Part shown: positions 35,714-44,136 of the stretch, one piece after another
How the letters are laid out: each line of letters begins with the position of its first letter
How positions within the stretch are numbered: position 1 is the first letter of the stretch
Source: Bacteroidota bacterium
Lineage (GTDB): Bacteria > Bacteroidota > Rhodothermia > Rhodothermales > UBA10348
Direction of reading: 5' to 3'
Assembly (NCBI GenBank): GCA_022567305.1
Contig: JADFHF010000005.1
Coordinates: forward strand, 79,966 to 143,965
Length of the DNA stretch: 64,000 bases
Made by a program: the position numbers and the translations under genes
The notes under the pieces: model-generated
Told to the model about the DNA's origin: nothing
What the model saw: the letters and a program-made list of their open reading frames with translations, nothing else
Database searches by the model: none

Positions 35714-35831
35714 AATATCAAGAATCGCCACTCTGCCGTACACCTCGTTTCCATTCGAGATTAACTCCGCTTATAGCACTTCCGAATCTTTTGGGTCAGG
35801 GACATGTATATGCTAATAAATTAGCAGTTAA

Positions 35832-38228
35832 ATGTTACGAAGCTATCTTTCGGTCTTCTTTCGGAATCTGGTCAGGCAGAAAGGGTTTTCCTCTATCAAT
35901 ATCCTGGGATTGGCTTTAGGATTTGCCTGCTTTACGCTCATCACCGTCTACCTGTCGCACGAACAGGGATTTGACCGAATTCACGAGGGCTCAGATCGAC
36001 TTTACCGAATAAACAAGGTTGTTACGACAGCAGACGGTCGTCTAGAGCGTCATGCGCTTACGCCGGGACTTCTGGCGCCTTCATTGTCTGATGCTTTTCC
36101 AGAGATTGAAGCCATCACTCGCGTACAACCCTGGTTTGACGACATTCTTCTCTCCTATGAGAACAGGGCGTTCATGACATCAGACGTCGCCATTGTCGAC
36201 TCGAATTTCTTTAACATCTTTGGATTCGAGTTGCTTCGGGGAGAAAAAGAATCCGTTCTCTCTAACCCTTTATCGATTGTGCTCACGGAATCCGTTGCCG
36301 CTCGTTTGTTCGGCGAGACAGATCCCATCGGGCTACCCGTGCTCGCCCTGGAAAACCTTGAATATGTGGTCACGGGAATTGCCGCTGATCCAGATCCCAG
36401 ATCGCATCTTCGATTTACGGCCCTCATCTCCTGGTCCTCGACCGTGCCGGGCGGAGGCGGTCTTGATTTTGCGTGGCTAAATCGCTGGATCACTCAAGCT
36501 CCGTTTACCTACACGAGGCTGGTCCGGGGCACGAATCTGGATGCTTTTGAATCGAAGCTGCCTGGGTTCTACGCTGCAAATGACCCGGAAAGAGCTTCAC
36601 GTTACAAGCTGTACCTGCAACCGATACACGAGACTTATCTGGACTCGACGGATCTCCTCTATGCTGGAAGTACGAATCGAGGAAGCGCCAGGAATGTCTC
36701 GACGTTTTCCGTACTTCGATACCTCATTCTTCTCATCGCCGGAATCAACTTTATGAATCTGTCGACGGCTCGGGGATCCATTCGATCGAAGGAAGTGGGC
36801 ATTCGAAAAGCTCTGGGAGCCCAGCGACAACAGCTCAGTCGGCAGTTTCTACTGGAGTCTGTTGCCTACAGTCTGCTTGCGTTGATCATTGCCTTGCTAT
36901 TGGTCGTAGGCATCATACCCGTTCTTGGAGACATCTCAGGTGTCGCCGCTTTCGAGTCGTTGTCTTTCAGTGAATTGCCGATCGGACAGATACTACTCAT
37001 TGCCGGCGCGCTCGGTGTACTCTCTGGCGCCTACCCTGCCGTGTCACTGTCTCGATATCATCTCACCCGTCAGCTAACGAGGAACACATCCGGTAGCAGT
37101 CCCGTGCTTTCTCGAAATGTCTTCGTACTGGTGCAGTTTGTGATTTCAATGATCCTTGTCGCTGGGACGATGGTGGTACTTCGACAATTGGATTACATCC
37201 AGTCCCGAGACAAGGGATTTAATCAGGACCAATTGATCGTTCTTTCGACGGACGATACGAGTATTCAGAATCGTTTCAGCGCCTTCTCGGCTGAAGTAGT
37301 GCGCCATCCAGCGATTCTCAGTGCTGCGGGTAGCAACGCCGTCCCCGGTACGGCGACCATGACTACGGAAGTGATCCCAGACGGGGTTAAGACCGAAGCC
37401 ACATATATCGCCAATATCGTTCGGCTGGAAGACTACTCACTCCTGGATACCTACGGATTCGAACTTGCTGACGGTCGGTTTTTTGAAGAGAATCGGCCAA
37501 TGGACGCGACCAACGGCATTGTCATCAATGAATCGATGATGCGTTCACTGGGATGGCAGGAAGCGGTTGGCCGGCGACTGGACATCAGCGGAGAGTTGCA
37601 GGAAGGTGTGGTTATCGGAGTCGTCAAGGATTTTCATTTTCAGTCCATGCACCGGGCCATCGACCCGCTTGCATTCTACTTCGCGCCAAGAGGGGAATTT
37701 CTAACCATACGCATTGCTGCCGGAACCACTACCGAAGCCATCGAACACCTGGAGTCGACCTGGAAATCATTCGAGTCGCTCTATCCGTTCACGTACATGT
37801 TTCTCGATGAAAGCTTCGCGCGGTTTTATGAGAACGAAAATCGGTTGATGATGCTGCTCAGCTTCTTTGCCGCTCTAGCCATGCTCATTGCCTGCCTGGG
37901 CCTCTATGGACTGGCCACTCATTTGACCATGGTCCGAACGAAAGAAATCGGTGTTCGCAAAGTGTTAGGGGCAAGTATTGTTCAAATCGTTCTTCTTTTC
38001 GTCACAGACATCGCGAGACTGGTCAGTTTAGCGATTGTCCTCGGCTCTCCACTCGTATTTCTCGGCGCCAAGATGTGGATGGAGAATTTTGCTTTCCAGG
38101 CTCCGATTGGAATCGATCTATACCTTTTGTCGGGAGGAGTTGTCCTCGGTATCGCCCTCCTTTCAGTCAGCTATCAACCGATCCGTTCAGCCCTCACGAA
38201 CCCCGTCGAAGCGCTGCGATACGAATAA
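35832..38228 (+). CDS. MacB/FtsX-type ABC transporter permease, second copy
   Basis: 798 aa with the same duplicated plan as the gene at 18816: N-terminal YLSVFFRNLVRQKGFSSINI, periplasmic MacB_PCD domain, core block IRSKEVGIRKALGAQRQQLSRQF, second periplasmic domain, LGLYGLATHLTMVRTKEIGVRK, and C-terminal EALRYE. Sequence is clearly diverged from the other copy, so these are old paralogues, not a recent duplication. No ATPase next to it. Start ATG at 35832 was chosen because the family begins here with the first cytoplasmic helix. Confidence 0.93.
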   Translation: MLRSYLSVFFRNLVRQKGFSSINILGLALGFACFTLITVYLSHEQGFDRIHEGSDRLYRINKVVTTADGRLERHALTPGLLAPSLSDAFPEIEAITRVQPWFDDILLSYENRAFMTSDVAIVDSNFFNIFGFELLRGEKESVLSNPLSIVLTESVAARLFGETDPIGLPVLALENLEYVVTGIAADPDPRSHLRFTALISWSSTVPGGGGLDFAWLNRWITQAPFTYTRLVRGTNLDAFESKLPGFYAANDPERASRYKLYLQPIHETYLDSTDLLYAGSTNRGSARNVSTFSVLRYLILLIAGINFMNLSTARGSIRSKEVGIRKALGAQRQQLSRQFLLESVAYSLLALIIALLLVVGIIPVLGDISGVAAFESLSFSELPIGQILLIAGALGVLSGAYPAVSLSRYHLTRQLTRNTSGSSPVLSRNVFVLVQFVISMILVAGTMVVLRQLDYIQSRDKGFNQDQLIVLSTDDTSIQNRFSAFSAEVVRHPAILSAAGSNAVPGTATMTTEVIPDGVKTEATYIANIVRLEDYSLLDTYGFELADGRFFEENRPMDATNGIVINESMMRSLGWQEAVGRRLDISGELQEGVVIGVVKDFHFQSMHRAIDPLAFYFAPRGEFLTIRIAAGTTTEAIEHLESTWKSFESLYPFTYMFLDESFARFYENENRLMMLLSFFAALAMLIACLGLYGLATHLTMVRTKEIGVRKVLGASIVQIVLLFVTDIARLVSLAIVLGSPLVFLGAKMWMENFAFQAPIGIDLYLLSGGVVLGIALLSVSYQPIRSALTNPVEALRYE

Positions 38229-38297
38229 TCTTTGAGTGACGATCGGGTTTGTCGTTCCTTCAAACGATTTATGGTTCCTCAGACATAACCCGTGTTC

Positions 38298-38722
38298 ATG
38301 TCCGATCTGAAAACAACGCCCACCCATTCCAGCGTTGAGGTCTTTTTTAAGAGCGTTAATGACGAAGAAAAACGCGCGGATTGCTTTGCGATCCTCAACC
38401 TCATGAAGAAAGTCACCGGAGACGAACCGCGGATGTTGGATCCCGGCATGGGGGGTTCGGGAGTTAGCCTTACAAGTACGATAGCGGGCGCGAAGGGGAC
38501 GGGTTCAACACCGGATTCGCTCCCTGAATAAAGGACTTGTCCCTGTACATCATGCCGGGATTGACGAGGTATGATGACCTGATGCTGAAGCTCGGGAAAT
38601 ACCGGAACGGAAAGGCCTGTCTGTACCTGATTCGTCTCGAAAATGTTGATTTGGATGTCCTGAGCGAGCTGGTTGAACAGTCGGTGCCTCATTTTCGAAG
38701 CAAATACGGATGGGGCCGCTAA
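38298..38722 (+). pseudogene. DUF1801 (YdhG-like) protein, frameshifted
   Basis: The first ~50 codons (TPTHSSVEVFFKSVNDEEKR, LNLMKKVTGDEPRML) match the N-terminus of DUF1801 proteins. At a run of six G (38450-38455) reading moves to another frame, which contains a TAG (38465-38467) and a TGA a little further on before the good C-terminal part SLYIMPGLTRYDDLMLKLGK to the TAA at 38722. One indel and two nonsense changes. Confidence 0.85.
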
Positions 38723-38864
38723 AACTCCTGTTTTGTCACACTTAGGCAGATTCCAGCATTTTCTCCCATTTCGTACGACAACTGATCGCCTGTTGTCGGG
38801 TCATATACATGTTAATCAAGCATTCATATGGCCAATGGGTCTAGATCTTAATGGGAGGGTCGCC

Positions 38865-39902
38865 ATGCATTCAAGAATCAGTTCATCATTCATCCTTATC
38901 GCCGGAAAACTCTTTGCTCTGTTCATCCTACTGTCTGTTAGTCTCTTTGTGGGATGTAGCAGCGACACCGGGCAGCTGAACACCATTGATCCTGAATCGG
39001 ATCCGGTCGCGCTAGCAACTCCGGGGGTCGAAACGTCAACAGCAACCGTCGTCACGCCACTACCCGAACCGCGAGTCGTTACGTACGAGGAGGCAGAAAC
39101 CGCGTACAAAAAGGGCCGCTATTCCGAAGCCGTCGAGCTTTTTGCTCTGTATTCCGAACAGAAACCGGAAAATCCGTGGGGACAGTACATGCTGGGGTTA
39201 TCGGCGTTCAAGATCGGGGAATTCGACCTGTCTGAAGACGCACTCAAGCGATCACTCGAACTGGATCCGAACCATCAGAAAAGCCTTCTGAACCTGGCTC
39301 GCGTTTTTCTCAGCACGGATAGAGCCGACGAGGCGCTTGGCCTGATTGAAGCGGCCAGGGAAATCGACCGGACGAGACCGGACGTATACCGGTTAGAGGG
39401 GCGAGCTCTTCATGCTCTCGGTCAACTCACCGAAGCTGAGGACGCCTATCGAGAAGCCATTCGGATTGACAACCAGGATGTCTGGTCCATGAACAATCTG
39501 GCGCTGGTGTTGATCGATGAGGGGTATCACAACCTGGCCGTTCCGCCGCTTGCCCGAGCCGTAGAGCTGAATCCAAACGTGGCGACGTTTTTAAACAACC
39601 TCGGCATGGCCCTCGAACACACGGGGCAGTTTCGAGAAGCGGAAACTGCGTACTCCTCAGCGCTGAACGTCGATGCGTCGTACGGAAAAGCACTCGCCAA
39701 CCTTGCCCGAATCGAGATGGTAGAACAGCTCACGGACGTCGTGGATGTCGACATGCTAGCGATGGCTGAGGATTTTGTAGCTGAGATCGCGTCGTGGAGT
39801 GATGAAGCGATTGCCCGCGAGATTCCGGTCGCCATAGTGGTCCAGGATTCTTCCGCCGTGTTCACGGCTCAGTCAGATTCAACCACGACTCAAGATCAGT
39901 AA
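38865..39902 (+). CDS. Tetratricopeptide-repeat lipoprotein
   Basis: 345 aa from the ATG at 38865, preceded by a good Shine-Dalgarno (GGGAGGG, 12 bases upstream). Lipobox FVGC near residue 26 sends it to the envelope. Six TPR units follow from about residue 70, including RYSEAVELFALYSEQKPENP and LTEAEDAYREAIRIDNQDVW. TPR lipoproteins act as scaffolds in envelope complexes; no partner is adjacent. A strong terminator follows it. Confidence 0.85.
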   Translation: MHSRISSSFILIAGKLFALFILLSVSLFVGCSSDTGQLNTIDPESDPVALATPGVETSTATVVTPLPEPRVVTYEEAETAYKKGRYSEAVELFALYSEQKPENPWGQYMLGLSAFKIGEFDLSEDALKRSLELDPNHQKSLLNLARVFLSTDRADEALGLIEAAREIDRTRPDVYRLEGRALHALGQLTEAEDAYREAIRIDNQDVWSMNNLALVLIDEGYHNLAVPPLARAVELNPNVATFLNNLGMALEHTGQFREAETAYSSALNVDASYGKALANLARIEMVEQLTDVVDVDMLAMAEDFVAEIASWSDEAIAREIPVAIVVQDSSAVFTAQSDSTTTQDQ

Positions 39903-39948
39903 TAAAACCCGAATTCATCGGAATAAGAGCGGATAGCGCTCGTCGGGT

Positions 39949-39985
39949 AAATGCCCCGTCCGGTTGACCGGACGGGGCATTTTTC
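39949..39985 (+). terminator. Strong intrinsic terminator after the TPR gene
   Basis: ATGCCCCGTCCGGT and ACCGGACGGGGCAT form a perfect 14-bp stem around TG (in practice a 4-6 nt loop) followed by TTTTT. It lies about 46 bp after the TAA of the TPR lipoprotein gene and separates it from the TonB receptor gene at 40088. Confidence 0.93.
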
Positions 39986-40087
39986 GGAATTCCCTTTTTT
40001 TGGCTCCTGATTACGCACCTCTTCAGTCCGAAGTGTCACACGTTTGAGCCCAATAAAGCCCATGACGTATAGCATTCGCACTCCGAA

Positions 40088-42421
40088 ATGATCTCCCGAT
40101 ATCTATCCGTGCGCGCCGCCCTGTGCGTTATTCCAGCCATGATTCCGGTCATTTTATTCCTTGCTACCGATTCGCTGGGACAAGCGTTCACGATTAGCGG
40201 AATTGTCCGTGACGCTGATTCGGGTGAAGTACTCATTGGAGCGAATATCCACGCGCTTTCTTTCGGAACCGGGACCGTCTCCAATCGATATGGCTTCTAC
40301 TCACTGACCCTCCCTCAAGCGGACAGTACGACCATCGCATATACGTTCATCGGATTTGAGCCTCAGGTGAAAAAGGTATATCTGGATGAAAACCTTCGAC
40401 TGGATATCGAATTAATCTCGACGGCCACGCTTTTGGACGGCATCGTCGTGACGGCCGAATCCGCCGCTGAAAACATGGCTGAAAGAAATGTTCGAAGCAC
40501 ACGAATGAGTGTAGTTGACGTCCCGATCCGATTTGTTGAGGCATTACCCGCCATTCTCGGAGAACAGGATGTCTTGAAAGTCATCCAGCTGTTACCCGGT
40601 GTTCAATCCGCCCAGGAAGGCACAACCGGATTTCACGTTCGCGGGGGAAACCTGGATCAGAACCTGGTTGAACTTGATGAGGCCACGGTTTATAACCCGA
40701 ATCACCTCTTTGGTCTGTTCAGCACATTCAACTCGCGAGCGCTCAACCATATTGAACTCGTGAAGGGAGGTTTCCCGGCCCAATACGGGGGCCGACTTTC
40801 CTCCGTTGTACGGATAAGTATGCGTGAGGGAAACCGAAAAGAGTTCGTGGGCCGCGCCGGCGTTGGCCTCATCTCGGCACAGTTGTCACTTGAAGGCCCG
40901 CTGATCAAGAATCGGACGTCGTATATCATCTCGGGGCGAAGAAGCTATATCGATATTGTTGCGAAGCCGTTTCAAACGGGACAAAACGACAATACATACT
41001 TCTTCTATGACCTGAATGCGAAGGTCAATCACCAATTGTCCGCGAACGATCGTCTCTACGGAAGCTTTTTTACCGGGCGCGACAACGCAGAGTACGTGGA
41101 TTCCGGCGGACTGGGTTATGGCATTCGGTTTGGGAATTCAACAGGTACGTTTCGGTGGAACCACCTCTTCGGTCCGAAGCTGTTCTCAAACATGTCTCTC
41201 ATATTCAATCAGTATTTTATCCGGGTGAATACGATTCAGGGTCAGTTTTACTCGCAGAACTACTCCGGAATTCGAGATGCAACCGCCAAAACGACACTCG
41301 AGTATTATCCGTCTCCGCGACACACGATTCAGCTAGGTGGTGTCGCAACAAAGCACGTGTTCAAGTCGACAGGGACGGGTGGTCAGCTGCCTACCGGACA
41401 GGTGGTAACCACCATCGATCCAGAGCGAATTCCCGAACGAAAGACGTCGGAATACGCGTTTTTCATCCAGGATGACTGGAATGTGAATGACCGCGCGGGA
41501 ATCAGTGCGGGTTTGAGAGTCCCCTTTTACGTGGCGTCCGACGCAAACTACAGCGCGCTTGAGCCCCGCATTTCTGTTCGTGTGGCGGTCGATTCCGCGT
41601 CTTCAATCAAGGCTTCGTACACGCGGATGAACCAGTTCGTTCATCTTGTGCCCAGCTCCACCGCATCTCTCCCAACCGACATTTGGACCCCGTCGAGTAA
41701 GATCACCAAGCCCCAGGTTGCCACTCAGTATGCACTGGGATATTTCAGAAATTTCAAAGAAGGCAAATATGAAACCAGCCTGGAGCTTTACTACAAAGAG
41801 ATGGAGCGACAGGTACTGTTTCGCGAAGGAACACAGCTTCTTGCTTACGAGGATATTGATGACGTTTTGACATTCGGCCGTGGATGGTCCTACGGAGCGG
41901 AGCTGTTTATAAGACGGCAACTTGGTCGCCTAACGGGTTGGTTATCCTATACCCTGTCTTGGACGCGGCAAAAGTTTGATGCCCTTAACCGTGGTGCCTC
42001 CTTCCCCTTCAAGTATGATCGCCGACACAATCTGGCAGTCGTGGGCACGTACCGACTTAATCGTCGGTGGTCTTTGTCGTCAAATTTCATTTTTCAGACC
42101 GGACCGGCCTATACACTTCCTGTAGGAAGACTCTTTTCCAATCTGGGAGGCGATCTTTATCAGGGCCTCTTCTATGACTACGACCGGTTTAACAACTACC
42201 GGTTGGGATCCTACCATCGATTGGATGTCGCGGCCACCTTCAAGACACATCCTCGCTGGGTGAAAGAGGGCGAATTAGTCATCAGCGTGTACAACATTTA
42301 CAGCCGGTTAAATCCGTATTACGTCTTTCTGGATCTAGACACGACCTCTGGCGAACCGGTTGGCAAACAGGTTTCGCTCTTGCCCATCGTTCCGAGTGTG
42401 AGCTACAACGTTCGATTCTAA
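40088..42421 (+). CDS. TonB-dependent receptor with carboxypeptidase-like N-domain
   Basis: 777 aa. Signal peptide, then the carboxypeptidase-regulatory-like domain (ISGIVRDADSGEVLIGANI, residues ~38-115), plug domain with HVRGGNLDQNLVELDEATVYN, and a 22-strand barrel ending in SYNVRF with terminal Phe. It transports a large or scarce substrate across the outer membrane. The following DUF4249 lipoprotein gene, 20 bp away, is its usual partner in this phylum. Confidence 0.93.
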   Translation: MISRYLSVRAALCVIPAMIPVILFLATDSLGQAFTISGIVRDADSGEVLIGANIHALSFGTGTVSNRYGFYSLTLPQADSTTIAYTFIGFEPQVKKVYLDENLRLDIELISTATLLDGIVVTAESAAENMAERNVRSTRMSVVDVPIRFVEALPAILGEQDVLKVIQLLPGVQSAQEGTTGFHVRGGNLDQNLVELDEATVYNPNHLFGLFSTFNSRALNHIELVKGGFPAQYGGRLSSVVRISMREGNRKEFVGRAGVGLISAQLSLEGPLIKNRTSYIISGRRSYIDIVAKPFQTGQNDNTYFFYDLNAKVNHQLSANDRLYGSFFTGRDNAEYVDSGGLGYGIRFGNSTGTFRWNHLFGPKLFSNMSLIFNQYFIRVNTIQGQFYSQNYSGIRDATAKTTLEYYPSPRHTIQLGGVATKHVFKSTGTGGQLPTGQVVTTIDPERIPERKTSEYAFFIQDDWNVNDRAGISAGLRVPFYVASDANYSALEPRISVRVAVDSASSIKASYTRMNQFVHLVPSSTASLPTDIWTPSSKITKPQVATQYALGYFRNFKEGKYETSLELYYKEMERQVLFREGTQLLAYEDIDDVLTFGRGWSYGAELFIRRQLGRLTGWLSYTLSWTRQKFDALNRGASFPFKYDRRHNLAVVGTYRLNRRWSLSSNFIFQTGPAYTLPVGRLFSNLGGDLYQGLFYDYDRFNNYRLGSYHRLDVAATFKTHPRWVKEGELVISVYNIYSRLNPYYVFLDLDTTSGEPVGKQVSLLPIVPSVSYNVRF

Positions 42422-42441
42422 CCTTATTACTGCGACCTACC

Positions 42442-43353
42442 ATGAAGCGTCAGATGATCCGACTATTGCTGGTCCTGCTTTTTGCGACTGTTGCCGTTGG
42501 TTGCACAAAGACGATAAACGTCGAACAGCAACCCTACGAGTCTCGACTTGCTCTCGAAGGATTGCTGATGCCGGGTTCGACCCCCCAGATTTTTTTAACC
42601 AAAACAGTTCCTTTTTTCACGTCCGACCAGACCCCTTCAACACTCTTCGTTCGAGATGCAGACCTTTCGATCGAAGGACCGGATGGCGTCGACCTGCTGG
42701 TCGTTGACTCTACGTACAATCAGTTTTACTGCCGGTATGAGCCGTTTTATAGGGGGAGTATTCCGATCCGATTCGATGCCACGTATCACCTCCGGTTGAC
42801 CCATTCGGAACGGCTTTATGAGGCCAGTACAGTCACCAACATCCCTGCCGTAACGATTACCCATACGGAATATGTGTCTGAGTTCGTGGATATCTACGGT
42901 GGGCACGAGGGTGTGATCGTGGACTTCGACGACATCCCGGGTCGTGCGGATCAGTATCGGTTTGAGATGACTCGCCTGTTGGACAATACCCACGAGACCG
43001 TTGACGAACGGGAATACTCAAGTGCTTGCCTTCCAGATGGAGAAATCATCGAAGTGCGTGATATCGGCAGGTTTATCTACTTCGATGATCGTTTGGATGG
43101 TGCACCGGTTCGATTTGTGGTTGAGCCGGCCCACACTCACCGAAAAGGTGACGTGGCGTTTCTCTACATCCAGAGCCTGGATCGAGCGGCAGCGGACTAT
43201 TACGATCGTCTTGATCGCCAACGTGAGGCGAACGTCAATCCTTTTATCGAACCGGTCTTTCTCAGCTCATCTATTGACGGCCTCATCGGCGTTTTTGGAG
43301 CGATGAATCGATCGCCGGTCGTCGAGTTCATCTTTCCAGAAGATGCCCTTTAG
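42442..43353 (+). CDS. DUF4249 lipoprotein
   Basis: 303 aa. Lipobox VAVGC near residue 21. The mature part has the DUF4249 opening ESRLALEGLLMPGSTPQIFL, typically found beside TonB receptors with carboxypeptidase-like domains. It may sit on the outer membrane as an accessory lid analogous to SusD, but DUF4249 function has not been established to my knowledge. Confidence 0.88.
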   Translation: MKRQMIRLLLVLLFATVAVGCTKTINVEQQPYESRLALEGLLMPGSTPQIFLTKTVPFFTSDQTPSTLFVRDADLSIEGPDGVDLLVVDSTYNQFYCRYEPFYRGSIPIRFDATYHLRLTHSERLYEASTVTNIPAVTITHTEYVSEFVDIYGGHEGVIVDFDDIPGRADQYRFEMTRLLDNTHETVDEREYSSACLPDGEIIEVRDIGRFIYFDDRLDGAPVRFVVEPAHTHRKGDVAFLYIQSLDRAAADYYDRLDRQREANVNPFIEPVFLSSSIDGLIGVFGAMNRSPVVEFIFPEDAL

Positions 43354-43383
43354 TGGATATTTCTTCTCAAAACATGTGGTTAA

Positions 43384-44130
43384 ATGAATACGTTGCAATC
43401 GATTATGTCAATAGGCACGGTTCTACTGGTGGGATCGTTCGCATTGATTTCCGGATGCGATTCAGCAGGCTCGGTGTTTGAGCTCAAGTCTCCCGACATT
43501 CCGAAGGTGATTGACGCTTCAAACTTTGTTCAGAACGTCGACCATCCTCTATGGCCACTCTTGGTCGGAATGACGTGGCGATACGAATCCAATACAATCG
43601 ATGGTCTCGAGGTAACCGAGGTCGAAGTGTTGTCGGATCGACGGATCGTTCAAGGCGTGTCCGCGATGGTGGTACGAGACCAGGTTTTTCTGGAAGGTGA
43701 GCTCATTGAAGACACTTTCGACTGGTACGCCCAGGACAAAAGCGGCAATGTGTGGTACGTGGGCGAGGACTCGAAAGAATACCGAAATGGCGTGGTCGTG
43801 AGCACGGCTGGATCATGGGAATCGGGCGTATCCGGCGCCAGAGCCGGTATCTACATGTACGCAAGCCCTAAAGTCGGCGACTTGTACTACCAGGAATACT
43901 TCGAAGGAGAAGCGGAGGACGTCGGGGAGGTGCTTGCGATCAATCAATCCGTGACCGTACCGTCCGGCTCGTTCATGGAATGCGTACAGATTCGAGATAC
44001 GACCCCACTGCAACCGGACGTTTTGGAGCACAAATACTTTTGTCCGGGAGTCGGTACCGTATTGACGATCGATTTGAAGGCCAACAACCTTCGCGACGAG
44101 CTCGTACTGTTTGCGACACCTCAACCCTAG
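43384..44130 (+). CDS. Secreted lipoprotein of unknown function
   Basis: 248 aa. Lipobox LISGC (Cys ~25). The mature domain shows a recurring pattern of beta-rich secreted proteins: LVGMTWRYES, DWYAQDKSGNVWYVGEDS, GSWESGVSGARAGIYMYASP, QEYFEGEAEDVGEVL. I know the pattern from many unannotated bacterial proteins without function. Third gene of the TonB/DUF4249 set (30-bp gap), so probably co-expressed. Ends 6 bp from a convergent gene. Confidence 0.7.
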   Translation: MNTLQSIMSIGTVLLVGSFALISGCDSAGSVFELKSPDIPKVIDASNFVQNVDHPLWPLLVGMTWRYESNTIDGLEVTEVEVLSDRRIVQGVSAMVVRDQVFLEGELIEDTFDWYAQDKSGNVWYVGEDSKEYRNGVVVSTAGSWESGVSGARAGIYMYASPKVGDLYYQEYFEGEAEDVGEVLAINQSVTVPSGSFMECVQIRDTTPLQPDVLEHKYFCPGVGTVLTIDLKANNLRDELVLFATPQP

Positions 44131-44136
44131 CCCGCG

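Noticed and set aside
18816..38228. The three FtsX-like permeases as a recent duplication or transposition
   Set aside because: The two full copies are well diverged over the whole length and have no flanking repeats; they look like old paralogues.
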